In this document: positions 1 through 7,541 of the stretch, piece after piece | How the letters are laid out: the number at the start of each line of letters is the position of its first letter | Numbering within the stretch: the first letter of the stretch is position 1 | Assembly: GCF_019263585.2 (NCBI RefSeq) | Contig: NZ_JADQDF010000001.1 | Location: forward strand, 1,116,001 to 1,180,000 | DNA: 64,000 nt | Direction: 5' to 3' | Source of the DNA: Pseudonocardia oceani | Lineage (GTDB): Bacteria > Actinomycetota > Actinomycetes > Mycobacteriales > Pseudonocardiaceae | Translations under genes and position numbers: made by a program | The notes under the pieces: model-generated | Database searches by the model: none | What the model was told of the DNA's origin: nothing | Seen by the model: only the letters and a program-made list of their open reading frames with translations

Positions 1-353
1 AGGCCGCCGCGGCGGTGGGGATGACCCGCGGGCAGAGCCTGCGCCTGATCCAGCTCCCGCAGGCGTTCCGGGTGATGCTCCCGGCGCTGATCAGCCAGCT
101 CGTCGTGGTGCTCAAGGACACCGCTCTGGGCTTCATCATCCTCTACCCGGAGCTGCTGCGGACGGCGCAGATCGTCGTCCAGACGACGAGGAACCCGCTG
201 CAGATGTTCTTCGTCATCGCCGTCATCTTCATCCTCATCAACTACGCGCTCAGCCGGCTCGCGACGTACGTCGAGAAGCGCCTGTCGCGCAGCAGGACCA
301 CGCCCGACGGCGCGGCGCCGGGGCCGGTCGTCCAGGAGGGTGCGGTCGTCTGA
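1..353 (+). CDS. Amino-acid ABC transporter permease, C-terminal part (gene cut by window start)
   Basis: This is the C-terminal end of an inner-membrane permease of the polar amino acid (HisMQ/GluCD-type) ABC importer family. The frame is open from base 3 and its real start lies outside the window. The visible end opens in a run of alanines followed by VGMTRGQ, which matches the end of the EAA loop that contacts the ATPase, and continues with LPQAFRVMLPAL, typical of amino-acid permeases. Two hydrophobic segments follow and then a basic, proline-rich cytoplasmic tail. The substrate cannot be told; glutamate or a related polar amino acid is the usual assignment. It ends 10 bases before the convergent peptidase gene. 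Confidence 0.85.
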   Translation, partial: AAAAVGMTRGQSLRLIQLPQAFRVMLPALISQLVVVLKDTALGFIILYPELLRTAQIVVQTTRNPLQMFFVIAVIFILINYALSRLATYVEKRLSRSRTTPDGAAPGPVVQEGAVV

Positions 354-363
354 GGCGCCGGGC

Positions 364-2319
364 TCAGAGGTTCTCGACGGCGACGGGCTCGATGCCCTCG
401 TCGGCGGGGAGCTCGAAGCCCAGCACCTGGCTGTAGAAGCTCAGCTCGGCGTCCAGCGCGCGGCGGATGTTCTCCGCGCGCCGGAAGCCGTGCTGCTCGC
501 CCTCGAACAGCAGGTAGGCGACGGGCACGCCCTTGGCCCGCAGCGCGTCGACGATCATCTCGGACTGCTCCGGCGGCACGATCGCGTCCTCGGCGCCCTG
601 CAGCACGATCAGCGGCGCCGAGAACTGCGTGAGCTGGTGGATCGGCGAGCGCTCGACGTAGGTCTCGCGCTCCTGCGGGTAGGGCCCGACGAGCCGGTCG
701 AGGTAGCGGCTCTCGAACTTGTGCGTGTCGCGCGCCAGCGCCTCGAGGTCGGCGACGCCGAAGTGGTCGGCGCCCGCCGCGAACGGCGACTCGGCGCGGG
801 CGAGCGCCGAGAGCACCGTGAAGCCGCCCGCGGAGCCACCGCGGATGAGCAGGCGCCCGGGGTCGGCGCGGCCGGTGCCCGCGAGGCGCCGGGCGACGGC
901 GAGACAGTCCAGGACGTCGATGACGCCCCACCGGCCCAGCAGCTCGTCGCGGAAGGCGCGGCCGTAGCCGGTGGAGCCGCCGTGGTCGACACTGACGACG
1001 GCGAAGCCGCGGGTGGTCCAGTACTGCACCCCCACCGAGAACGCCGACGACGCCGAGGACGTCGGCCCGCCGTGGATGACGACCAGCAGCGGCGGCAGCT
1101 CGCCCTCGGGGCCGGTGTGCGTGGCGCTGGCCGGGGGGAAGTGCAGGGCGTGCGCGGTGCGCGGCTCCCCCGCCGCGTCGGTGGACGGGACCGTCAGGTG
1201 CTCGGCCACGGAGATCCCGGCGGGGTCGAGCCCCAGGTCGCGCGGCGGGCACAGCACGACGGCGGTGGTGTCGGTGTCGGGCCCGGGCGGGGTGACGCGG
1301 TAGACGCCGGCCTCGGCCGTCGGCGTGCCGGCGACGACGACGGCCGACTCCCCCGCCGCGCGCAGCACGGAGACCTCGCAGAACGGCAGGTCGAGGTCGG
1401 CGATCAGGCCGCCGGTGCCGCGCACGGACAGGGCGTCGGAGCCGGCGCGGCGGCGGGCGAACACGACCGACCCGTCGGCCAGCACCGCGTAGCGCGAGCC
1501 CGCGAGGCGCCAGCCGGGCACGCCGACCTCGGCGTCGATGCGGATGATCGGCTCGATGTCGGAGCCGGGGAGCCAGCGGTAGAGGTTCCACCAGTCGGTG
1601 CGGTCGGAGATGAACCACAGCGACCCGTCGGGCTGCCACGAGGGCTCCGACACCGACTCCCACGGCCCGCCCGCGACGACCGTCTCCTCGCCGGTGGCGA
1701 GGTCTCGCACCACGAGCTCGACGGCGTCCCACGGCATCGACGGGTGGTTCCACTGCAGCCAGGCCAGGGTGCCGCCGTCGGGGCTGATCCGGGGCGCGGC
1801 GACGAAGTCGGGCCCGGTGACCAGCACCTCGGGCTCCGACGGGCGGTCGGCGGCGAGCCGGACGACCTCGTTGCGCGGCTCGCCGTCGCCGTGCCGCTCG
1901 CGGACGCAGACGATCACGCCGCCGTCGGGGCCGGCGTGCACGTCGCCGTCGGCGTACCGGTCGCCGCGGGGCTGCGCGGGCTCGGGCGTCAGGGCCTCGG
2001 GCGCACCGCCGGGCGCGAGCCGGTACAGGCGCTGGTCGGCCCACTCGGTGAACCACACGACGCCGTCGCGGACCCACCAGGCGCCGCCGCCGTACTCGTG
2101 CACCGCGGTGCGGGCGTTGGAGCCGGCGGGCAGCAGGTCGGCGGTCGCGCCGTCGGCGGCGCGGCGGACGAGCTGCGTGCGCCCCTCGTCGGCGGGACGG
2201 GCCTCGGACCAGTAGACCTCGGCGCCGTCGACGCGGACCTCGGAGAGCGACACGGCCGCCGCGACGACGAGCTCGGAGGTGATCGGGGTGGGCCAGGATC
2301 CGAACGGCGCGGTCGTCAC
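364..2319 (-). CDS. S9 family peptidase (prolyl oligopeptidase / acylaminoacyl-peptidase type)
   Basis: Serine peptidase of 651 residues with the S9 layout: an N-terminal beta-propeller-like half (about residues 30-380) that gates access to a C-terminal alpha/beta-hydrolase domain. The catalytic triad is visible: Ser496 in RGGSAGGF, Asp578 in GAEDAIVP and His610 in GEQHGF. It should cleave short peptides or acyl-amino acids in the cytosol; there is no signal peptide. The GTG start is favoured because a TAGCGT -10 box (2327-2332, whose first three bases are the stop codon of the preceding gene) lies 7 bases upstream, predicting a leaderless transcript. It may also be read through from the redox genes upstream. 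Confidence 0.9.
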   Translation of the reverse strand: MTTAPFGSWPTPITSELVVAAAVSLSEVRVDGAEVYWSEARPADEGRTQLVRRAADGATADLLPAGSNARTAVHEYGGGAWWVRDGVVWFTEWADQRLYRLAPGGAPEALTPEPAQPRGDRYADGDVHAGPDGGVIVCVRERHGDGEPRNEVVRLAADRPSEPEVLVTGPDFVAAPRISPDGGTLAWLQWNHPSMPWDAVELVVRDLATGEETVVAGGPWESVSEPSWQPDGSLWFISDRTDWWNLYRWLPGSDIEPIIRIDAEVGVPGWRLAGSRYAVLADGSVVFARRRAGSDALSVRGTGGLIADLDLPFCEVSVLRAAGESAVVVAGTPTAEAGVYRVTPPGPDTDTTAVVLCPPRDLGLDPAGISVAEHLTVPSTDAAGEPRTAHALHFPPASATHTGPEGELPPLLVVIHGGPTSSASSAFSVGVQYWTTRGFAVVSVDHGGSTGYGRAFRDELLGRWGVIDVLDCLAVARRLAGTGRADPGRLLIRGGSAGGFTVLSALARAESPFAAGADHFGVADLEALARDTHKFESRYLDRLVGPYPQERETYVERSPIHQLTQFSAPLIVLQGAEDAIVPPEQSEMIVDALRAKGVPVAYLLFEGEQHGFRRAENIRRALDAELSFYSQVLGFELPADEGIEPVAVENL

Positions 2320-2329
2320 GACCCCAACG

Positions 2330-2644
2330 CTAGTGTCTCGGCGTGCGGAAAGCGCTCCACAGGAGCGCCACGGCCTCGCGCGCCGCCCCGGGGCGGACGA
2401 CGGGCAATACGCCCACGGCGCCGGTCAGGCCGGTCCACCAGCGCACGGAGCCGTCGCGGCGCACCGTGCCCAGCGCCGGGGTGGCGCAGCGGCGGACCGC
2501 GGCGGGGAGCGAGGCGGGCAGCTCCGGGTCGCGGCACGAGCGCACCGTGACGGGCACCCGCAGCAGCTCGGGCAGCTCGCGCGCGATCTCCGAGCAGCTG
2601 GGGCAGGACACGTCGTAGACCGCGACGACCGACACCGTCTTCAC
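2330..2644 (-). CDS. Small thioredoxin-fold protein with CPSC motif
   Basis: A 104-residue protein with a beta-strand then Cys-Pro-Ser-Cys at residues 14-17 (context YDVSCPSC), the layout of a minimal thioredoxin or glutaredoxin-like domain. No signal peptide is apparent, so it probably works in the cytosol. The GTG start overlaps the stop of the upstream membrane gene by four bases (GTGA), so translation is likely coupled. As the last redox gene of the block it could feed electrons to, or take them from, the membrane protein encoded just upstream. The family assignment rests on the motif and size only. Confidence 0.7.
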   Translation of the reverse strand: MKTVSVVAVYDVSCPSCSEIARELPELLRVPVTVRSCRDPELPASLPAAVRRCATPALGTVRRDGSVRWWTGLTGAVGVLPVVRPGAAREAVALLWSAFRTPRH

Positions 2645-3351
2645 GCGCCCAGCATGATCCCCGCCAGCGCGACCACCACGGTCAGGGCCAGCACCGGCCG
2701 CACGCGGGCCTGCGTGCGATCCCACACCGCGGTCCACGCGCCGTCGTCGCTCCAGGCGTGGGAGAGCAGCGGCATCGCCAGGCGTCCGGCCGCGAACCCG
2801 GCCGCCACGGCGAACGCGGCCGGGAACGGCACGACCAGCACGACGGCGAGCAGCACCAGGTGCGGCAGCGCCGACGGCGAGTAGGTGCGCATCCCGGTGC
2901 CCATCTCGAACCCGAACTGCAGCGCGCCCCACTCGCGCAGGTGCTGCACGTCCTCGGGCACGAGCCGGGCGTTCTCCGGCACCCGGAACGCCAGCAGGCC
3001 GCACTCGCGCGCCAGCACCGCGAGCGCCGCCGCGCCGAGCAGGGCCCAGCGGACGGGCGCGGGCACGAGCGCCTGCGGCACCGCCCCCACGACGCCCGCG
3101 ACGAACGCCACGAGCACCGCTCCGAGGAGCAGTCCGGCACCGAAGTACCGCACGACCGGGGACCCGCGCCAGACCGGCGCGCTCAGCAGGAACGCCGAGT
3201 TGTGGCTTCAAGTGCTGCCGGAGTTGGCGAACCCGGCGCCCGCGCCCGCCACCGCGGCGAGCAGGAGCGGCGCGGGCAGCCACGCGCCCAGCGCGGCCAG
3301 TGCGAGCAGCGCCACCGCGGTGGTGGCAGGGTGCAGGGCGCGGCGGGTCAC
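2641..3351 (-). pseudogene. Polytopic membrane protein gene interrupted by an in-frame TGA
   Basis: One reading frame runs from a GTG at 3349-3351 to the stop at 2641 and encodes several hydrophobic segments, but TGA at 3208-3210 interrupts it. Removing 24 bases (3202-3225, exactly eight codons) restores a smooth frame joining FA to NSAFLL. The segment opens with a near copy of the bases that follow it (aactccgg against aactcggc), so it looks like a recent small insertion. Intact, the protein would have about 228 residues; a GTG at 3151-3153 could still give a 170-residue C-terminal product. The gene sits where MauE or DsbD-like membrane electron carriers sit beside thioredoxins, but I cannot assign a family. 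Reading error in the source sequence is an alternative. Confidence 0.6.
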
Positions 3352-3368
3352 GGCGTCGAGGGAGGGGC

Positions 3369-4112
3369 TCAGCGCCCGGCCGGGAAGCGCGCGCCGAGGC
3401 CGGACAGCAGGCCGCCGCCCCCGTTGTCGTTGTCGCTGTCGGAGTCGCTCCGGCCGGAGTCGCTCTGCCCGTCGTCGTCGCTCCGGCCGGAACCACCGCT
3501 GCCGGAGTCGCCGCCGCGGCTGCCGGAGTCGCCCGAGCGGTCGGACGTGTCGGCCGGCGGGTCGGGCTCGGGGGTGTTCGCGGGCGAGCCGGCGGGCACG
3601 GGGCACGCGGCGATGGTGATGCCGCGGTAGTCGGTGCCGTCGGCGTAGACGACGGTCGTGGTCGCGTCCGAGCAGCGGTAGCCGTTCCAGCGCCAGGCGT
3701 TGCGGCCGTGGCAGCTCTGGGTGACGCGCGTGGACTCGTAGGAGTCGGGGCCGTCGGTGTAGCTGCCCTCGCGGTGGTAGCCGTTCGAGCAGGGGAAGCC
3801 GCCGCGGCGCCAGCCGCCGTAGCAGACCGCCGTGCCGGTGGAGGGCCAGTTGTCGGCCTCCTCGCGGTAGCTCTCGGGCTTGCAGCCCATGTGTTCGGCC
3901 TTGTCGTCGCCCTCGGTGGACTGCGCCGCGGCCTCGCGCCGCACCAGGAACCAGTCCAGCGGCACGAGCGCGGCGGCGGCCGCGGCGATCACGAGCCCGC
4001 GCAGCACCGTGCGCCGGCTCGGGCGGACGGCCCGGATGCGGGCGACGACCGCGCTGGGCACCGCCGCGGCGGGCGGCTGCGACGCCGTGGGGATCTCGTC
4101 GAGCCGCGTCAT
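3369..4112 (-). CDS. Tat-exported six-cysteine protein with acidic Ser/Gly/Asp-rich tail
   Basis: A 247-residue protein of unknown family. Residues 32-40 carry a twin-arginine motif (SRRTVLRGL) followed by an alanine-rich hydrophobic core and AAAQ cleavage region near 61-64, after an unusually long (about 30-residue) n-region. The mature part has six cysteines (77, 97, 108, 134, 147, 170), enough for three disulfides, and tryptophans at 89, 101, 140 and 142. The last 70 residues are low-complexity Ser, Gly and Asp. Tat export implies folding or cofactor insertion before export. Its ATG overlaps the stop of the CxxC protein upstream (ATGA, 4109-4112), so the two are coupled. The overall design resembles the MauA light-chain precursor, but I see no alignable MauA sequence. 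Confidence 0.75.
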   Translation of the reverse strand: MTRLDEIPTASQPPAAAVPSAVVARIRAVRPSRRTVLRGLVIAAAAAALVPLDWFLVRREAAAQSTEGDDKAEHMGCKPESYREEADNWPSTGTAVCYGGWRRGGFPCSNGYHREGSYTDGPDSYESTRVTQSCHGRNAWRWNGYRCSDATTTVVYADGTDYRGITIAACPVPAGSPANTPEPDPPADTSDRSGDSGSRGGDSGSGGSGRSDDDGQSDSGRSDSDSDNDNGGGGLLSGLGARFPAGR

Positions 4113-4603
4113 GCGCGCGCCACCTCGTGCTCGGCGATCAGGTCGAGCAGCAGGCCCCGGACGTCGGTGTCGGCGTAGACGAAGCGGCGGCGCACGACGA
4201 CGCCCCGGGCGTCGAGGGCGAGCACGGTCGGCGAGTAGCCCTCGAACAGCGCACCGCGGACGTCGGGGTCGACGACGAGCTCGGCCAGGGAGTCGGCGAA
4301 CTCCGCGCGGTCGGCCACCGCGGCGAACCGCACGCCCGGGCGGCTCACCTCGCCGAGCAGGGCGTAGACGTCGTGGCACTGCGCGCAGTCGGCGTCGAGG
4401 ACGGCCACCAGCGCGCCGCTCTCGCCCTCGCGCGGGCGCACCGCGGCGGGCGCCGGGCGTCCGACGAGCGGGGCGTAGCCCGACAGCTCAGCGGCACGGC
4501 CGGTCTCCAGGGCGCGCACCCGCGCGTACACGGCCACGAGCGCGACGAGCGCGAACAGGGCGACGAGCAGCGCGATCAGCGCCACGGCGAGCGTGAGGGT
4601 CAT
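4109..4603 (-). CDS. Membrane-anchored thioredoxin-like protein with CAQC motif (MauD-like)
   Basis: A 164-residue protein with one N-terminal transmembrane helix (about residues 4-27) and an extracytoplasmic thioredoxin-like domain. The redox motif Cys-Ala-Gln-Cys lies at residues 73-76 in the context LDADCAQCHDVY, preceded by the beta-strand GALVAVL. This is the architecture of MauD and ResA-type thiol oxidoreductases that handle disulfides of exported partners. Gene order supports that role: the next gene, overlapping by four bases, encodes a Tat-exported six-cysteine protein. I infer that it forms or reshuffles the disulfides of that protein. The exact subfamily is not established. Confidence 0.7.
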   Translation of the reverse strand: MTLTLAVALIALLVALFALVALVAVYARVRALETGRAAELSGYAPLVGRPAPAAVRPREGESGALVAVLDADCAQCHDVYALLGEVSRPGVRFAAVADRAEFADSLAELVVDPDVRGALFEGYSPTVLALDARGVVVRRRFVYADTDVRGLLLDLIAEHEVARA

Positions 4604-4618
4604 GTCGGTCCGTTCCCG

Positions 4619-5362
4619 TCAGGTCCAGCGTCCGGTGAGCGCGCCGAGCGCGTCGACGATCTGGTCCTCGGCCATGGTGGTGGGGGCGCGACCGGACTCC
4701 GGCCCCAGCAGCACCAGGTCCATCGCGAGGCTGTCGCCGGCGAGGATGTAGCGCCAGCTGTGCGGGCCGCCCGCCGTCAGCGCGGTGGCGCGCGGGTCCA
4801 TTTCGCGCCCGGCGCGCCACAGCTCGCCGCCGGGCAGGGCGAGCCCGGCCCACTCGGGCAGGCTCGGCAGGACGTCGACGGAGCGGCGGACGATCAGCGT
4901 GGCCGACTCGCTGTGCCCGATCAGCGCGACGTCGGGCTGCGACACCAGCAGCGGCGCCGCCGGCGTCAGCGCCGCGCCGCGGGGGCCGTCGTCGTAGCGG
5001 AAGGAGGTGAGCATCGTGCTGACACCCATGAGGTCGGGGGCGGGCCCGCCGAACCAGGTGGTGGCCTCGTGGTGCGGGCCGGCGAGGACGAGTGCGGAGT
5101 CGGAGCGGTCGCGCGCCTCGTAGACGACGGCGTCGTAGCCGCGCATCGGCTGCACGCGCTCGGTCGCGCCCGGCATCACGTGCGTCGGGATGGCGCGGTG
5201 CTGCCCCAGCGGCGCCAGGAAGAACTGCCGCGACATGTAGGGCCCGGCGAACCGGGTGCTGCCGTACCACCGGAAGTCACCGAACGCGTCCGGCACCTCC
5301 AGCTCCACGGGCGCGCCGGAGGGAGCGACCAGCGAGACCGCCCGGGTGGTGGCAGCCACCAT
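4619..5362 (-). CDS. Conserved-looking protein of unknown function, first gene of the redox locus
   Basis: A 247-residue soluble protein that I do not recognise. It has no signal peptide or membrane segment. Features that can be seen are an aromatic region near the N-terminus (GDFRWYGSTRF, then GPYMSRQFF), a central stretch with AGPHHEATTWFGG, and a regular alternation of short hydrophobic strands that suggests a beta-rich fold. There are no cysteines. The ATG start is supported by GGAGG ten bases upstream. It begins what looks like a minus-strand operon and ends 15 bases before the MauD-like gene, so it probably serves the same system. It is too short to be a MauB-type propeller. Confidence 0.7.
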   Translation of the reverse strand: MVAATTRAVSLVAPSGAPVELEVPDAFGDFRWYGSTRFAGPYMSRQFFLAPLGQHRAIPTHVMPGATERVQPMRGYDAVVYEARDRSDSALVLAGPHHEATTWFGGPAPDLMGVSTMLTSFRYDDGPRGAALTPAAPLLVSQPDVALIGHSESATLIVRRSVDVLPSLPEWAGLALPGGELWRAGREMDPRATALTAGGPHSWRYILAGDSLAMDLVLLGPESGRAPTTMAEDQIVDALGALTGRWT

Positions 5363-5525
5363 GATCGACCTCCGTGTCCGTTCCGGGACACCGTGCGGGT
5401 CCCACGTCGTCCAACGACCGGGTGACGGTCCCGTGACGCCGCCACGCGGGTCGCGATCTACGCCGATCGGGTGGTCACGCGGGTAGCGTGGCCCGGGCCC
5501 GCACCGCCCGCGCGAAAGGTCCCCG

Positions 5526-5804
5526 ATGATCGAACCGACCCCCTCGCAGGAGCCGATCGACGCCGAGATCGTCGCGTCCGAGGAGATCCCACCGGTCGAG
5601 GCGCCCCGTCCCGACTACGACGAACACGGTGTCCCGAGCTTCGACTACGTCCGTGACCGGATCGAGGGTCGTCACGCTGTGTCACAGGGATCCGCCGAGC
5701 TGGCCGACGCCACCCCGGAGGGCCGCAGCGTCGAGGAGCAGTTCACCGAGCGTGAGCGGGCGGCGAAGGCGAAGCTCGAGGAGATCCGCCGCTCGATGGG
5801 CTAG
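5526..5804 (+). CDS. Small acidic protein with C-terminal helix, function unknown
   Basis: A 92-residue acidic protein. The N-terminal half is rich in Glu, Pro and Ile, the middle has PDYDEHGVPSFDYVRDRIEGR, and the end is a charged amphipathic helix (EEQFTERERAAKAKLEEIRRS). Similar small actinobacterial proteins are sometimes labelled PspA-domain proteins because of this helix; I regard that label as weak. The start is supported by AAGG upstream, and a TAGCGT hexamer at 5484-5489 could be its -10 box, giving a leader of about 30 bases. Its TAG stop and the stop of the convergent reductase gene overlap in the palindrome CTAG. Confidence 0.7.
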   Translation: MIEPTPSQEPIDAEIVASEEIPPVEAPRPDYDEHGVPSFDYVRDRIEGRHAVSQGSAELADATPEGRSVEEQFTERERAAKAKLEEIRRSMG

Positions 5805-6670
5805 CCGACGGCCGCGGCGGCCGTGAGCGCGAGCAGCGCCCGGCTCGCGGGGGCGTCGACCCCGTGCCGCGCCGCCAGCCGCACGACCGCACCGGTGAGC
5901 CCGTCGACCTCCAGCGCCCGCCCGGCGAGGCGGTCCTGCAGCATCGAGGTCGTCGCGCCGGCGGGCAGTCCCTGCAGCCAGCGCAGCGCCTCCCCGGCGG
6001 CACCGTCGGGCAGGTCGGCGCCCTCGGCCCGGCCGACGGCCACCGCCTCCCGCAGCGCGGCCAGCGCCAGTTCGGCCACGGCCGGCTCGCGCAGCACCTC
6101 GACGCGGCGGGCCGTGAGCGCGGTGATCGGGTTGACCACGACGTTGGTGAGCAGCTTGCGCCACGCCGCCGTGCGGAAGTCGGCGACCGCCTCGACCCGC
6201 AGCCAGGTCGACGCGAACAGCCCCGCCGCGGCCCGCCCGGGCCCGTCGTCGGCCAGGACGAGCTCGCGCTCGGTCCGCCGCGCGCGCACCTGCCCCGGCC
6301 CCGTCCGCTCGGCGTTGACGTAGACGAGCGCCGGCGCGACCCGCCCGCGCAGGGCGGGCGGCACGCGCTCGGCGTGGTCGATGCCGTTCTGCGCGGCCAC
6401 GACGACGGTGTCCGGGCCGGCGAGCGCGTCGAGCCACGGCGCGGCCGTGGCCGACTGGTGGATCTTGGTGGCCAGCACGACGAACGGGACGGGCTCCGCG
6501 TCAGCGGGGTCGGCCAGCGCGGTGAGCGCGCGGGTGCGGACGCCGCGGTCGTCGTCGGTGAGGGTCACCGACGCGGGCGAGCGGCAGCCGAGCACCTCGT
6601 GGCCGGCCTCGGCGAGGGCGACGGCGAGGACCCCGCCCACGGCCCCCACCCCGACGACGGCGACGCGCAC
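5801..6670 (-). CDS. Ketopantoate reductase (ApbA/PanE) family oxidoreductase
   Basis: A 289-residue NAD(P)H-dependent reductase. The Rossmann fold starts at the N-terminus with VAVVGVGAVGG, followed by the KIHQS strand-loop in which the conserved lysine binds substrate, the NGID loop, and a helical C-terminal domain containing WRKLLTNVVVNPITAL, the PanE family hallmark. The reaction would be reduction of 2-dehydropantoate to pantoate for coenzyme A, although actinomycetes carry several paralogs with other substrates. The GTG at 6668-6670 is chosen because GGGGGAG precedes it and the Rossmann strand begins at once; an upstream extension would run into the terminator hairpin. Confidence 0.85.
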   Translation of the reverse strand: MRVAVVGVGAVGGVLAVALAEAGHEVLGCRSPASVTLTDDDRGVRTRALTALADPADAEPVPFVVLATKIHQSATAAPWLDALAGPDTVVVAAQNGIDHAERVPPALRGRVAPALVYVNAERTGPGQVRARRTERELVLADDGPGRAAAGLFASTWLRVEAVADFRTAAWRKLLTNVVVNPITALTARRVEVLREPAVAELALAALREAVAVGRAEGADLPDGAAGEALRWLQGLPAGATTSMLQDRLAGRALEVDGLTGAVVRLAARHGVDAPASRALLALTAAAAVG

Positions 6671-6704
6671 CGGCTCCCCCTTCCCCCGCCACCGGCCCCT
6701 ACTC

Positions 6705-6755
6705 GCAGCAAGGCCACCTTGAGGACGATCCACGTCCTCAAGGTGGCCTTCCTGC
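6705..6755. terminator. Long perfect hairpin after the Sdh1 operon
   Basis: Arms 6710-6727 and 6733-6750 are perfect 18-base inverted repeats (core AAGGCCACCTTGAGGACG) around a five-base loop, and the stem extends outward by GCAG/CTGC after one mismatch. It lies just downstream of the sdhB stop and upstream of the reductase gene on the same strand. It is best read as the terminator of the succinate dehydrogenase operon. There is no U-tract, as is usual in actinomycetes. Confidence 0.75.
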
Positions 6756-6773
6756 AACTCGGACCGGTGGTAC

Positions 6774-7541
6774 CTACTGCTGCGCGCGCGAGTCCCCGCG
6801 CTTGAAGATCTTGCTACCCAGCCACACCAGCGGGTCGTACTTCCGGTCGACGACGCGCTCCTTGAGCGGGATCAGCGCGTTGTCGGTGATCTTGATGTGC
6901 TCGGGGCACACCTCGGTGCAGCACTTGGTGATGTTGCAGTACCCCAGGCCGTGCTCCTCCTGCGCCGCCTGCTGGCGGTCGGCGGAGTCGAGCGGGTGCA
7001 TGTCGAGCTCCGCGATCCGCATGAGGTAGCGCGGGCCGGCGAAGTTCTCCTTGTTCTCCTCGTGGTCGCGGACCACGTGGCAGGTGTTCTGGCACAGGTA
7101 GCACTCGATGCACTTGCGGAACTCCTGGCTCCGCTCGACGTCGATCTGCGCCATCCGGTACTCGCCCGGCTCGACGCCCTCCGGCGGCGCGAAGGACGGG
7201 ATCTCGCGCGCCTTGGTGTAGTTGAACGACACGTCGGTGACGAGGTCACGGATCACCGGGAAGGTCCGCAGCGGCGTGACCGTGATGACCTCGTCCTCGT
7301 CGAACGTGCTCATCCGGGTCATGCACGCCAGGCGCGGGCGCCCGTTGATCTCGACGCTGCACGAGCCGCACTTGCCGGCCTTGCAGTTCCAGCGCACGGC
7401 CATGTCCTGGGCCTGGGTCGCCTGCAGCCGGTGGATGATGTCGAGGACGACCTCGCCCTCGTTCACCTCCACCGGGTAGTCGACGAGCTCGCCCTTCTCG
7501 TCGTTGCCGCGCCAGACGCGGAAGTGCTGGTCGTGGGTCAT
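6774..7541 (-). CDS. sdhB: Succinate dehydrogenase iron-sulfur subunit (Sdh1 type)
   Basis: A 255-residue electron-transfer subunit. The N-terminal ferredoxin domain carries CKAGKCGSC (Cys53, 58, 61) plus Cys73 for the [2Fe-2S] cluster. The C-terminal domain carries CIECYLCQNTC and CCTEVCP, ligands for the [4Fe-4S] and [3Fe-4S] clusters. It passes electrons from FAD in SdhA to the membrane anchor. Its ATG overlaps the sdhA stop by four bases (ATGA), so subunits are translationally coupled. Order within the operon is anchor, SdhA, SdhB, as in the mycobacterial Sdh1 locus. Confidence 0.95.
   Translation of the reverse strand: MTHDQHFRVWRGNDEKGELVDYPVEVNEGEVVLDIIHRLQATQAQDMAVRWNCKAGKCGSCSVEINGRPRLACMTRMSTFDEDEVITVTPLRTFPVIRDLVTDVSFNYTKAREIPSFAPPEGVEPGEYRMAQIDVERSQEFRKCIECYLCQNTCHVVRDHEENKENFAGPRYLMRIAELDMHPLDSADRQQAAQEEHGLGYCNITKCCTEVCPEHIKITDNALIPLKERVVDRKYDPLVWLGSKIFKRGDSRAQQ

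Noticed and set aside
242..2550. Long open frames opposite and alongside the S9 peptidase
   Set aside because: They have no recognisable domain and mirror the codon bias of the peptidase gene.
3208..3210. In-frame TGA in the membrane gene as a selenocysteine codon
   Set aside because: No cysteine-like redox motif surrounds it, no SECIS-like hairpin was seen downstream, and an eight-codon insertion explains the stop more simply.
3369..4112. Naming the Tat protein as methylamine dehydrogenase light chain (MauA)
   Set aside because: Architecture and neighbours are similar, but the cysteine spacing and tryptophan contexts do not match MauA, and no heavy chain or MauG is present.
5526..5804. Calling the small acidic protein a PspA paralog
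   Set aside because: Only a short charged helix is shared; there is no PspA coiled coil or membrane-binding N-terminus.
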